Below, in pieces: positions 1-11,342 of a stretch of 64,000 bases of DNA. The first letter of the stretch is position 1; every line of letters begins with the position of its first letter. The translations under genes and the position numbers were made by a program. The notes below the pieces were generated by a model. It ran no database searches and was not told the origin of the DNA. It saw only the letters and a list, made by a program, of their open reading frames with translations. The stretch is from Boswellia sacra (Eukaryota; Streptophyta; Magnoliopsida; Sapindales; Burseraceae): positions 1-64,000 of the forward strand of contig SNVD02012254.1 in assembly GCA_013180625.2 (NCBI GenBank), read 5' to 3'.

Positions 1-37
1 GCCAAAAAACATAATACAGTCTTCATTTTGTTTTTCT

Positions 38-460
38 GCACGACTAGGTCGTGTTGGTAGCACGAGCCAGTCGTGCAAAAAACCATAATGAAAACTCATT
101 CTGTTTTCCAGCACGACCAGGTCGTGCTACCAGCACGACCCAGTCGTGCAAAAAACCAGAATGAAAACTCATTTTGTGTTCCAGCACGACCAGGTCGTGT
201 TACCAACACGACCAAGTCGTGTAAAAAAATAGAATGCAATTTTCATTCTGTTTTCTAGCACGACTAGATCGTGCTACCAACACGACCCAGTCGTGCAAAA
301 AAAAAAAGAAAACTTATTCTGTTTTCCAGCACGACTAGGTCGTGCTACCTACACGACCCAGTCGTGCAAAAAAACAGAATGCAATTTTCATTCTGCTTTT
401 TTGCACGACTAGGTCGTGCTACCAGCACGACTGGGTCGTGCAAAAAAACAGAATGAAGTT
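38..460. repeat. Hairpin-rich minisatellite, about 73-bp period
   Basis: Six copies of a unit of about 73 bp begin at 38, 111, 184, 258, 329 and 403. Each unit holds two GTCGTG-type imperfect palindromes (GCACGACYAGGTCGTG and CACGACCCAGTCGTG), a short A run and an AGAATG/CATTCT arm pair that can also pair. Copies differ by point changes and A-run length. The array may continue to the left of the window, so it could be the interior of a larger foldback element. The short open frames across it are repeat translations, not genes. Confidence 0.9.
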
Positions 461-2769
461 TCGATTCTTTTGTTTACCCGACCAAAACAGTTTTCATTCT
501 AGGTAATTAGAGTCTATTTTATAGTTTCTTTTGCTCCATTTTCTTGCTACGCATTGGGTTGTAAAAGCACTTCACCTATTCCGTAAGCAATCATTGTTAA
601 ATCTTTCTAAATCTACTTACGCATGAAAATGGAGCTACTGCAAAACTTTATTCCTAAGCATTTGATGGAATGGTTTAACAAGGCTCAATCAAAGAAATCT
701 ACATGTTTTAGATCTCTTCCCTTGAATCTGTAATTACTCATTCCCTTGAATCAAATAATATCAAACAAGGGATACAATGAAAATAATATCACCATAGACA
801 TGAATCTGTAATTACTCATTCCCTTAAATTAAATACATATATCCGAAAGACTTTTACAAAAGTTGAGAAGAATGTCATGGTTTATAAAATGCGAAATTTC
901 AAAATGGTATTGTGACTCATTTCCACGATCTCATATCAAACAATGCTGCCGCCAACTCCTTCCTATAGTTTCGAGCATGGTTTGGATGACGTATAACCTC
1001 TATAGCCTCACCAATAACCAGGCAACGAAGATACATTATAACAAAAACTCCACAATCTCTACTGCACGAGAAAAGAACATATTGGTTAGTTACAACTTCA
1101 AGAGAGGATATTACGATAATAGAAATAAGTTTAGTTTTAAATTGGAGTAACCTTATCTGTTGTTGGGGAACACCTTGTACTCGAACGACAAATGCAGCAA
1201 ACCAAAATACAAAACATAATCTGTTAAATGGAGAACTTACAAACAAAGGAAATAGTCATTATCCTTGTTCAGATAAATGACCAAACAGAGGCCTGGCCTA
1301 GTTGGATATCCGACTATGCACTTTAGTTCATAATTAATCATGATACCCAAAGCTGTAATGAGGTGTATATAAAGCTAAAGATAGGTTGTCCCTTTCCTTT
1401 CCTCTTCCATTTAGTGGTTACTACATACAGTCTTCTTCTAGGTGCCAAGAATTACACACTTTAGTTCATAATTAATCATGATACCCAAAGCTATAATGAG
1501 GTGTACATAAAACTAAAGATAGGTTGTCTCTTTCTTTTCCTCTTCCATTTAGTGGTTACTACATATAGTCTTCTTCTAGGTGCCAAGAACTACACAAATA
1601 CACAAGTTGAAGTTTTGTTGCATTTCTACAAACAACTAATCTTTGAGCTTTTGTAATTAAAACACAAAGTTTCCTAACCAGACAAGTTTCAGCAGGATAA
1701 CTTAGTCCAATCCGTAAAACTTACATATACATTTTTTATTTAAACAATTATTACGTAAAAAGATTTTAAATCCATAGGCACTCAGGATTCTTCCCTTTCA
1801 ATACATATATATTTCCTGGAACAATCAACCTCTTCCATAGGTAAAAATCATATGGAAGTTACCCCAATATGCTCATAGATGATTGACAACTAATTCATGC
1901 AAATCATCAAACATATTGCATTCAATTTCATTGCTAAAAGGCAGTGCTAAAAGCCAAAACAACAAGAACAAAACAATTTCAAAATTGAGGAAACAACAAT
2001 TAGGGAACTCACAGCAGGAAGAACTTAAAACCAAAACCTCGAACTTTCTCCAAAAAGATTGAACCCAAAATCCGAAATAGAGAAAAACCTTAAGTCTCCA
2101 CACACCCTCGACAGCCAATCCTTAACAAATCTGACATCCACTAAGTATAGATCATCGAAATTCGACCTCCACATCGTCGTACGTGATTCCACGCTGTAGT
2201 TTGTGGACACCAATTGAAACAAACTTGATGCTCCATAACTGTTGCACTCAAGACCCGTTTATTGAACATGGCAGAGGCAAGTAGTGAAGAGAAGGCAGAG
2301 GTCAGAGGCAAAATGACATTCAAAATCGAGAAGCAGATGATATGAAAAGCAAAGAAGTCACATCAAAATAGAAGAGCAACGATGGTGAGATGCGAAGAGG
2401 TTATGCCAGACATGAGAAGCTGCAAAGGTGAGAAGAAGCAAGCTGTGAATTTTGTTTGATTTCTAATTTTGGTATTTTTATAATTTTTAAGGTTATATAA
2501 GTACTTTTACTTGATAAGAAGGGTTAGAAATAGGTAAATTAAAAAAGGGGGTTAGATATGTGAAGTGAACACTGGAAGGGGTTACGTAGGGAAAATTGGC
2601 CCCGATATGGAGTAACACGCCTACCATGTATGAGTTTCTAGCGCTTGTAGATGTATTCAAGTCTGCTCAACAACAAAATATTTCGAAGAGCAAGAGCAGT
2701 TGTTTTAATGGTCAACAGTACAGAAAAATCCTAAGCTAAGAAATAAACATGAGATAACTGTTCAGACTA
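461..2769. other. Intergenic, no gene seen
   Basis: AT-rich sequence with no recognisable gene, apart from the direct repeat at 1320-1594. Short open frames at 863-1246 and 1873-2323 resemble no family known to me and lack splice-linked partners. Confidence 0.6.
1320..1594. repeat. Tandem direct repeat, two units of 138 bp
   Basis: The segment starting ACTTTAGTTCATAATTAATC at 1320 recurs at 1458 with about ten substitutions and the same end (GGTGCCAAGAA). It is a recent local tandem duplication in non-coding sequence. Confidence 0.9.
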
Positions 2770-4064
2770 TGACCTTCCAAAACTTCACATTAGCATAATA
2801 TTGTCTACTTTGGGTCTAAGCTCTCATAGATTTGTTTTTTAAATTTTACTCGAAATACCTCATAGCAATGGAGATTTTGTCCATACTTAAATGCCAATGA
2901 TCCTCCCCATATCTAGCCAATGTGGGACTTTGGTCGCACTTCCAACAATCCTCCCCTCGAGCAAAGGTCCGCATCATTGTGATATTTTTTTGGACCTCCC
3001 CTTAAATGACCATTCATCCGTTCGCTCTCAAACTTCTCTTCATCTTCAACGTGTCGGGATCAGGACACATTCATGAAGCATCTGAAGCACACCGCCTGGT
3101 CCAATAGAGCCTAATTACAGACTCAATTGTGAGCTTTTAACTGAGGCTCTGGGCCCACCACAATCCTCCCTCGAGCAAAGGACTGCATCATTGTTATATT
3201 TTTTCGGGCCTCCTCTCAAACAACCATCCATCCATCCACTCCATCAAGTTCTGCTGCCTCAAGAGCTACTCTATCCATATCAGGTCTTCTTCATCTTCAT
3301 CGTGTTGGGGTCGGGACACGTCCATAAAGCATCTAGAGCACACCGCTTGGTCCAATAGAGCCTAACTACGAACCCACTTGTGAGTTTAATTGAGGCCTAG
3401 GCCCATCACAATCCTCCCTTCTAGCAAAGGACCACATCATTATGATATTTTTTCATGTCTCCCCTCAAATGACACAATCCTCTCCTCAAGCAAAGGACCA
3501 CATAAATGTGATATTTTTTCAGGCCTCCCCTTAAACGACACAATCCTCCACTCGAGCAAAGTACCACATCATTGTGATATTTTTTCAGACCTCCCCTCAA
3601 ACAACCTTCCATAAACGACCATCCATCCGTCTACTCCATCAAGTTCCGCTATCTCGAGCGCTACTCTATCCAGGTCAACTTCTCTTCATCGTATTGGGGT
3701 CAAGACACGTCCATGAAGTATCTAGAGCACACCGCCTGGTCCAATAGAGCCTAACTACGGACCCAATCGTGAGCTTTTAACTGAGACCAAGGGCCCACTA
3801 ACCTTTGTTCAGCACTCCGAGAATTTTCTTTACATATTCTCCTGGCTAAATCTGGTTCTGGGCTTGATACCGCTTATCAAAACTATTGACCTCTATAAAC
3901 TTCACATTGGTATGATATTGTCCACTTTGGGCCTAAGCCCTCATGGATTTGCTTTTTGTATTCTACCCAAAAGGCCTCATACCAATGGAGATTTTGTCCA
4001 TATTTATATACCAATTATCCTCCCCATGTCTAACTAATGTGGAACTTTGATTACACTTCCAACA
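2770..4064 (-). mobile_element. TRIM-like LTR retroelement, non-coding
   Basis: Two direct repeats of about 178 bp (2770-2947 and 3887-4064), roughly 80% alike, start TG and end CA on the plus strand. Just inside the right repeat, at about 3862-3882, the minus strand reads GGTATCAAGCC. This resembles the initiator-Met tRNA primer site TGGTATCAGAGCC with a small deletion, and fixes the element on the minus strand. The roughly 940-bp interior has no coding capacity and is built of repeats. I see no clean 5-bp target duplication, so one border may be wrong or rearranged. Small size, paired LTRs and a Met primer site fit a terminal-repeat retrotransposon in miniature. Confidence 0.65.
3410..3606. 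repeat. 66-bp tandem repeats inside the TRIM element
   Basis: Three consecutive units, each beginning CACAATCCTC and ending CCTCMAAYGA-like, at about 3410, 3474 and 3540. Related single units occur at about 2946 and 3162. A longer block with the shared text GACACGTCCATGAAG and GCACACCGCCTGGTCCAATA recurs near 3064, 3315 and 3705. Confidence 0.85.
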
Positions 4065-4297
4065 ATAATAGGCTTTATGGTTTTACGGAAAATGAGGTAA
4101 TATATACTAGTGTGTCCATTCAAAGCCCTTCTGTCCAAAACATTATCGTGAATTAACTCTCGAAGGTCACAAGGCTCCATTGCCTTTATCTTTGTCCATA
4201 TGTGAAATATTAAAAATTACCAACCAAGTAAAAAGCACGCCCTAGTTGGCGTCGATGTAGCCAACTTAGCGAAGGTGAATGTTGTCTGGTTTACAAG

Positions 4298-4305
4298 CTT
4301 CTTGG
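4298..4305. other. Empty target site of the hAT-like MITE
   Basis: CTTCTTGG in copy A aligns with the 8-bp sequence that flanks the MITE on both sides in copy B (8984-8991 and 9487-9494). It therefore shows the uninserted state. Confidence 0.7.
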
Positions 4306-4733
4306 TTCTCTACTGAAGCTTTGATGCAACAGCGGATGTGGATGTATGAAAAAAATAACATAGAAAAATAGTAATCTGCTAATTATAACCATTGAATTAC
4401 GCACGAATAGCAGATTATTAAGCTTCACAATCTTGTAGTTCAATAAAGACCTACAGAAAATTTTGAAAAAACTGACAAAAATTAAACTATTTTAATTTGT
4501 CAAAGGATGTTCTAAAAATAAGGTAGAAGGTAACACCTCAATGAAGAGTTTTTCCAACATCTCGTCTGGTCATGAACTGCTCAACAATTTGCTCGATCCA
4601 CATTAAGCTTTAACTGAGGCGGACACCTTTTGACTTATTAAACAGCACTACGATGCTAAGATAAAGAAAAGGCCTAGTTGGCTCAATAATAATTAATTCC
4701 GATCAAATAAGCCTAACAGTTGAATTGACAGAC

Positions 4734-6421
4734 TTAATTAGTCTTGAAAGTGATTGATTGTAGTGACAAAATGTGAGTAACCAAGCTATGTATGGATTGA
4801 TATGAAGAGCCACCCTGTCTCAAACAAAGATTTGCCTTCTCCTTTAAGCGCAAAATTCTGTCTCTAATCTCCTCTCCTTCTTTCTCCATTAGTCTTCTAA
4901 TTGTTCTCTCTATACGCCCTCGCTCAAGACCACTGTCCAACTGCACCCCAATTTTCCAAACATCACTTACATATCTTGCATTCACTTTTTGATCTGTGAA
5001 AAAAGGCATACAAATCATAGGAACGCCTTCACAAATACTCTCCACCGTAGAATTCCATCCATTGTGAGTCCAAAATGCTCCAACAGCAGGGTGAGCCAGC
5101 ACATCTTGCTGTGGAGCCCATTTCACAATATGTCCCCTTCCATCAGTCATTTCCAGGAACCCGCTTGGCAATGCTCCAAGCCACTCCGAACCACGGGTTA
5201 GTCCAGGTCGGACCACCCACAAAAACGGCTGCTTGCTGTTGGCCAACCCCCATGCTATCTCTGAAAATTCATTTTCGTTAACTGCAGCAAGACTACCAAA
5301 GCTTACATAGATTACTGATTTGGGTGCTTGTTTGTCTAGCCAAGAAATGCAGCTTTGATCTTCTGTCAACAAGCTACTTGAAGAGGCTGGAAAGCATTTG
5401 TGAAACGGGCCTATAGGGAAAATAGGGATGGAAATTTGTTGATGACAATTGGCTAGAGCTGATTGTTCAAGACCTTCAAATGTATTGAAAATTATTCCTG
5501 AAGAGGCCTTGGATCCATTGACCATGCCATCTATTATTTGATGAAGTGTTTGAGACTCACGAGTGTTGATGACTGGAAGGTCCTTCACCTTGAGAGGTGG
5601 GAGCTCTACCACAGGATCTTCTAATTTAGATTCTGATACCAGAAAAAATTAATTTAAAAGGAGACATAAGAGTTGAAGCAGCAAGAGGTTACTAGCAGTT
5701 TAAAACAACGATCTACTTGTTAGATAGCTTTTACGCTTTATATACAGAGTTTATTTCTTTTTTATGCTTCATAAAAATGTTCAGTCTCAATTGTTACCTA
5801 AATTGATAAACGTTGTGCACACAATTTAGATGATGCTTCAAATAATAAGCAAATATAGTTTGAGACTACTATAATGGAGCTGTTGCGCTGCAAATTGAAT
5901 ATTTAGAAACACACACCTTGAATAGGGAGATATCCTTTTTCCCTTAGAAGAGGAAAGGCAGCAAAAACAACAAAGGAGGATGCACCGCCAGTCCTTAACA
6001 CTATCCGGGGAAGCTTCAGAATTTCAACAACAGATTGAGTGAAGGGAAGTATGGCATCCGAGATCAAGCAAGCAATAGGCTCCTTCCCAACATCCGACAA
6101 CAACTTAGCCAAGCAATCGTGAAAAGGCGCTAAGCATCTAGTGTTAAGTAGTAAAACAAGCTCAAGGAGGTCTGTTGTGGAGGCTTCGGTTTCAGATAAA
6201 TTTTCATGAATGAAATGGAAGTTGAAGTGCGGGTAGTTTGAAGGGTTTGGAGAGTTAAAGTTGGTATGTATTATAGTTATGGAGAAGCCTTGTGAGTGGA
6301 GAACATTAGCTAGTTGTAGCATTGGATTTATGTGGCCTTGTAGTGGCAGAGGAAATAGTACCAATCTCCGACCCTTTCTTTGATTCATCTGTGTGCAGTT
6401 GGAGTCGGTTTGTTTCTCCAT
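4734..6421 (-). CDS. UDP-glycosyltransferase, UGT76-like (copy A)
   Basis: Family-1 plant glycosyltransferase, predicted to move glucose from UDP-glucose to a small hydrophobic acceptor in the cytosol. The acceptor is not predictable; UGT76 members glucosylate cytokinins, isoleucic acid or terpenoids. Exon 1 is 6421-5917 and exon 2 is 5632-4734; the intron (5916-5633) has GT and AG ends and phase 1. The product is 467 aa, normal for the family. His30 in the [10 protein letters not shown] motif is the expected catalytic base and Asp122 (CLISDA) its partner. The PSPG box spans residues 340-383, from [11 protein letters not shown] to FFTDQ; the final Gln fits glucose use. It has HNGWNS in place of HCGWNS, common in UGT76. 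Met12 (at 6388) is an alternative start that matches the copy B start. Nearest paralogue: 9565-11342. Confidence 0.93.
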
Positions 6422-7497
6422 CGAGTGTTCTTAACTAGTAATCTTCTGGTTATTACAGAGACTTTAGCTGGAATTTCTTACATCAGAACTTCGATCGTTA
6501 ATTTAGCTAGTGCAAGGTGACTTGATAAAACAGAAACAAGCTTTTATTAGTTTCAGGCTTTTATTTGCTTCTCTGCAAATGACACATAATGATCAAGTCT
6601 ACCAACAAGAATGGTGATAGAGTTCCAACATTAATGTCTTAATAAATCCAAGTTACACCGACTGATAAATAACCTTCTATCAACATGATCTCAATGTAAC
6701 ACTGTTATGTTTGGTCACATCTAACATGCATTCTCATACTCGGAGTATCATACCACCCATCAAAGAAGAAAGCTCACTGTCTTTAGCTAATGTTTGACTG
6801 TAGGTGTTTGGTTCGGTCGCATCTCATATGCACTAAAGGAAAAAGCTTAAGCTCAGTGTCTTTAGCTAATGTTTCGATACACAATTTGTAGAATGGTAGT
6901 TTATTGGTTAGTTGTCGCAGCTCACAAGATGAACTCTTGGTAAATTGCAAATGTTAGCTAGCGATTCAAAATTCAATGTAGTGGGTAGCCCAAGAACTCT
7001 GCCATCCTTAAATCATGATGTACTAGTCTAGGTGGGCAATTAAAACACACCAAAGCCCAATTAAATTAAGGAATGGTGTTATGGATTACACATGGCCCAG
7101 TAGAATTTTATTTAGGTTCATCGGCCATCTAGCCCACTTTTTCCTCCTTCTTGTATTTACATCTCCTCAACACTCACCCTACTAAGAAACTTAACAATAC
7201 AGTGTGATGACAGTTTCCTTATAGAAGACGGTGGAACCTTGCAGAGATTGCACTTTATACTATTCCTCATGCTATGCTATCGTCTTGACTCCAGAGAATA
7301 CCTTTCAATTATTTATCCAGTGAAAAAGTAATAAAAAAGATAGAAATAAATTCTTTATCGTAAAAAAATACAAAAAATTCTGACAAACACCGCAAAGATT
7401 ATCAGGTAGAAAACTAGTAAAGTCTAGACCCAACCAGCGATAACCCAAATTTGATTGTTCTCTACGTGTACGATAAGTTGCAAATCATCATTACAAT
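6422..7497. other. Intergenic, upstream flank of the UGT copy
   Basis: Holds the copy A upstream flank of the UGT duplication up to about 7262, then unremarkable AT-rich sequence before the sHSP promoter. CTTTAGCTAATGTTT occurs twice inside this flank (about 6780 and 6860) and once in copy B (about 11694). No gene seen. Confidence 0.6.
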
Positions 7498-7624
7498 TTC
7501 GAGAAACATCGCCACTCTCTCTCAATCTTACCAGATAATTCTACTTTTTAATTGAAATTGTTCCTGAAAGATCATGAACGAACTCAAAAAGTCTAAGTAC
7601 AGCCATTCTCCATCCCTATAAATA
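7498..7624 (+). promoter_or_regulatory. sHSP promoter: two heat-shock element cores and TATA box
   Basis: TTCGAGAA at 7498-7505 and TTCCTGAA at 7561-7568 are inverted nTTCnnGAAn pairs, the core of a heat-shock element. A third GAA at 7554-7556 is not in perfect 5-bp register. TATAAATA lies at 7617-7624, about 50 bp after the second core and 123 bp before the ATG. The arrangement fits heat induction through heat-shock factors. Confidence 0.7.
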
Positions 7625-7746
7625 TCTCTACTCCTCACTCAACGTCCCCACCAGAAGACGAGAGCATCCAAACGACACTAACCGCAAAGCTCATTTGCAA
7701 ATTTTCTTTGTATCTTTTCTCAACTTAAGAACCCACAAAAACAACG

Positions 7747-8235
7747 ATGTCTCTCATTCCAAGCAACTTCTTCGGCCGAAGGACCAACATCTTTGATCCA
7801 TTCTCTCTTGACATCTGGGATCCATTTCAAGACCTACCCTTCTCCAACCTCTCTCTCTCGACGGTTCCTCGCTCTGATATCTCCAGCGAAACAGCTGCGT
7901 TTGCTAACACACGCATTGACTGGAGAGAGACCCCAGAAGCTCACGTGTTCAAGGCTGACCTTCCAGGGGTGAAGAAAGAAGAAGTGAAGGTGGAGATTGA
8001 AGAAGGTAGGGTTTTACAAATTAGCGGGCAGAGACAAAGAGAGATGGAAGAGAAGACTGACACATGGCATCGTGTTGAGAGGAGCAGCGGTCAGTTCTTG
8101 AGAAGGTTTAGGTTACCAGAGAATGCTAGGACTGATCAGGTCAAGGCTACCATGGAGAATGGAGTTTTGACCGTGATTGTGCCTAAAGAAGAGGTGAAGA
8201 AACCTGATGTCAAGGCCATTCAAATCTCAGGTTAA
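7747..8235 (+). CDS. Class I cytosolic small heat-shock protein, about 18 kDa
   Basis: ATP-independent holdase chaperone that forms large oligomers and binds unfolding proteins under heat stress. It is intronless and 162 aa. The N-terminus carries the class I signature [12 protein letters not shown] with a [11 protein letters not shown] motif. The alpha-crystallin domain runs from about [10 protein letters not shown] (residue 57) to the GVLTVIVPK motif near residue 140. The C-terminal IQIS is the I-x-I motif that docks on a neighbouring subunit. Two heat-shock element cores and a TATA box lie upstream; AATAAA at 8359-8364 is a likely polyadenylation signal. The gene sits between the two UGT duplicates but is unrelated to them. 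Confidence 0.96.
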   Translation: MSLIPSNFFGRRTNIFDPFSLDIWDPFQDLPFSNLSLSTVPRSDISSETAAFANTRIDWRETPEAHVFKADLPGVKKEEVKVEIEEGRVLQISGQRQREMEEKTDTWHRVERSSGQFLRRFRLPENARTDQVKATMENGVLTVIVPKEEVKKPDVKAIQISG

Positions 8236-8364
8236 GATGATCTTCATCAAATATATGTCCTTTCGTTGTCTGTATTTTACGAATAAGAGAGAACGTATGA
8301 ATTGGATCTCCGTATTAGTAACTATTATGGGTGTGCCTTTGTAAACTTTTCCTTTATCAATAAA

Positions 8365-8851
8365 AAGCTTGTGTTTGATCTTTCCCGAATTGTGTCTCTC
8401 TTGAGCACGAGAATCAATTAAATTTCACGTTCAGACAGCTTCGAGATGGATCATCGATTAATATTTTTGAATCATGGGAATAAATATTTAATTTAATGAT
8501 TTTTAAGGTTTAATAATAACTTGGGTTATAAAAGTAAAATTTTATATGTACAAAATTTTGAAATGTGCATGGCATAAAATAGATTGAAGATGAAAATTAA
8601 TACGAAAGTTATTATATAAGCTTATTTGTACCTACACAATTATATGATTAGCATTGCTCGTGATCGAAATATTTTAAGTTTTGTGCTATGATTTAGAAAA
8701 ATTAAAAATAGTATTAACTATAAAAAAAATGATGTTTAGGCAAAATAAGGAAATAAATTTATATGTAAGTTTTTATACGGAGTACAGTATGACACAAATG
8801 TGTTTCCTTGGGTAAATAGAAACCAATGAAGAGGCAATGTTAAAGATTCAA
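8365..8851. other. AT-rich spacer, nothing recognised
   Basis: Very AT-rich spacer between the sHSP gene and UGT copy B. No gene or clear repeat seen. Confidence 0.6.
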
Positions 8852-8991
8852 AAGGCTCCATTGATTTTATCTTTGTCCATATGTGAAATATTAAATGAAA
8901 TAACCAAGCAAGTGCAAGGCCTAGTTAATCATTGTCTTCAGTGTTGCCAAGTTAGCGAAAGCGAATATCATCTGGCTTGCAAGCTTGTTGG

Positions 8992-9486
8992 TAGGGGTAG
9001 AAATTTTTGACACGACATACGAACACGCTATATAATTAATAAATGAGTCGGGTTAGTATTGAAGGTATTCAATATGTTAATTCGTTTAGTGACACGAATA
9101 GTTAAATATATTTTGTATATCTTTAATATGTAAATTTATTCAATTATATAAATTATTACCTACTTACAATATATATATTATAAAATTGAAATTTTTATAC
9201 TATAAAATAAATTAATTTGTAAAATAATAAATTATAATAATTTTAATAATATTTTATACTAACAATGGTTTATATTTAAAAAATAATTTTCATTGATTTA
9301 AATATAGAGAATTAATATATTATGTATAACTAAGTTAAACAATTAAGTAAATTATACGAATTAAATATGACACGATTACAACACGTGGATAACACGTTTA
9401 ATAATCGGGTGGGTTTGGGTTTCATATTTTGACACGAATAATTAAATGGGTCGATACGACACGACACGACACGAATTCCACCCCTC
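8992..9486. mobile_element. hAT-like MITE, 495 bp
   Basis: Ends are TAGGGGTAGAAATTTTTGAC and, read from the other side, GAGGGGTGGAATTCGTGTC. Both resemble the CAGGGGTGGA ends of plant hAT elements. The flanks are CTTGTTGG and CTTATTGG, an 8-bp target duplication with one mismatch; 8 bp is the hAT length. Interior ends are rich in CGACACGA. It has no coding capacity, and the paralogous block has an empty site at 4298-4305. Confidence 0.8.
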
Positions 9487-9564
9487 CTTATTGGCTCTTC
9501 ACCAAAGAATTGCGCGGGGAGCTTGAGAGGCTCTAATTAAATAAGAGAAGGCCTCAAATCAGCC

Positions 9565-11342
9565 CTAGTACCTGAACTGAAACCCTGAACAAGTACTGTT
9601 GAAAGTGATTGATTCCAATGACAAAATGTGAGTAACCAAGCTCTCTATGGATTGACGTGAAGAGCCACCGCGTCTCAAACAAAGATTTGCCTTCTCTTTT
9701 AAGCACAAAATTCTGCTTTTAATCTCCTCCCCATCTTTCTCCACCATTAGTCTTCTAATTGTTCTCTCTATCTCCCCCCGCTCAAGACCGCTCTCCAACG
9801 GCACCCCAACTTTCCAAACATCACTTACATATCTTGCATTCACTTTTTGGTCGGTGAAAAAAGGCATACAAATCATAGGAACACCTTCACAAATACTCTC
9901 CAGTGTAGAATTCCATCCATTGTGAGTCCAAAATGCTCCAACAGCAGGGTGAGCCAGCACATCTTGCTGTGGAGCCCATTTGACTATATGTCCCCTTCCA
10001 TCTGTTATTTCTAGGAACCCGCTTGGCAATGCTCCAAGCCACTCCGAACCACGGGCTAGTCCAGGTCGGACCACCCACAAGAACGGCTGCTTGCTATTGG
10101 CCAGCCCCCACGCTATCTCCGAAAATTCAGTTTCGCTTATTGCAGCAAGACTACCAAAGCTTACATAGATTACTGATTTGGGTGCTTGTTTGTCTAGCCA
10201 AGAAATGCAGCTTTGATCTTCCGTCAACAAGCTACTTGGGGTGGATGAAAAGCATTTGTGAAACGGGCCTATAGGGAAAATGGGGATGGAAAATTGTTGG
10301 CGAAGATTGGCTAGTGCGGATTGCTCAAGATCTTGAAATGTATTCCAAATTATTCCTGAAGAGGCTTTAGCTCCATCGACCATGCCATCTACTACCTGAT
10401 GAAGTGATTCTGGATCACGAGTGTTGATGACTGGAAGGTCCTTAACTTTAAGAGGTGGGAGCTCTACCACTGGCTCTTCTAGTTTAGACTCTGAAACCAA
10501 AAAAATTAATTTAAAAGCAAATTTAAGAGCTCAAGCAGTGATGTTCGTAAAAAGTTGGCGAACATTACTAGCTAATAAAAACTATATGTAATGCTAAGAA
10601 CTTTGGATAGCTAGATAAGTGTTAAATAGATCTTACACCTTACGTACTGAAGTTGATTTTTTTTTTTTCTCATGTTTGACATGTTCAGTCTCAATTTTTA
10701 TGTAAATTACAGACGTTGTGTCACAAAATTTAGGAGATCCTTCAAGTAATAAGCAAATAGAGTTTGAGATTATCATAATGGAGCTGCAAATTGACTTGTT
10801 TCAGAAACTTGCGCTCACATCCATTAACACAAATTTAAAAAAAAAAAAAAAAAAAACTGAAAGCACACACCTTTAATGGGGAGGTACTCTCTTTCCCTTA
10901 GAAATGGAAAGGAAGTAAAAACAACAAAAGAAGATGCACCGCCAGTCCTTAACACTATCCTGGGAAGCTTCAGATTTTGTGCCACAGCTTGAGTGAAGAA
11001 AAGTATGGCATCTGAGATCAAGCAAGCAATAGGCTCCTCTTCAACATCCGACAACAACTTGGCCAAGCAATCATGAAAAGGCGCTAAGCATCTACTGTTA
11101 AGCAGTAAAACAAGCTCAAGGAGGTCTGTTGTGGAGGCTTCGGTTTCTGATAGGTTCTCATGAACGGAATGGAAGTTGAAGTGAGGGTAGTTTGAAGGGT
11201 TTGGAGAGTTAAGGTTGGTATGTATTATGGTTATGGAGAAGCCTTGTGAGTGGAGAATGTTAGCCAGCTGTAGCATTGGATTAATGTGGCCCTGCAGTGG
11301 CAGAGGAAACAATACCAATCTGCGACCCTTTCTTTGTTCCAT
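9565..11342 (-). CDS. UDP-glycosyltransferase, UGT76-like (copy B)
   Basis: Paralogue of the 4734-6421 gene with the same predicted role: UDP-glucose-dependent glucosylation of an unidentified small molecule. Exon 1 is 11342-10871 and exon 2 is 10490-9565. The 380-bp intron has GT and AG ends at the same phase-1 position, and contains long T and A runs near its ends. The product is 465 aa. Expected catalytic His19 lies in [10 protein letters not shown]; the CLISDA Asp is kept. The PSPG box spans residues 329-372 and has HNGWNS and the final Gln. The C-terminus is longer and different from copy A (ends SGFQFRY). The first ATG corresponds to Met12 of copy A. Both copies look intact, so both may be active with different acceptors or expression. 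Confidence 0.93.

Larger units (their letters stand above)
4171..7262. repeat. Segmental duplication, copy A (UGT block)
   Basis: This block is homologous, in the same orientation, to 8852-12092. Shared parts in order: a downstream flank (GGCTCCATT...CTTTGTCCATATGTGAAATA), the UGT gene with its intron, and an upstream flank including CTTTAGCTAATGTTTGA and TAGAAGAC.GTGGAACCTTG. The sHSP gene lies between the copies and is not repeated after copy B. Confidence 0.85.

Noticed and set aside
73..456. Two 61-codon frames with repeated STTRPSRAK-like peptides; also a CRISPR-like look
   Set aside because: They are the 73-bp minisatellite. The units are contiguous diverging tandem repeats without unique spacers, in a plant genome.
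917..1246. 109-codon minus-strand frame overlapping a 95-codon plus-strand frame
   Set aside because: No recognisable domain, no splice partners, composition like the surrounding intergenic DNA.
4989..5281. Plus-strand frames inside the UGT copy A exon 2, and the equivalent frames at 9980-10274
   Set aside because: Antisense shadows of the conserved UGT coding sequence.
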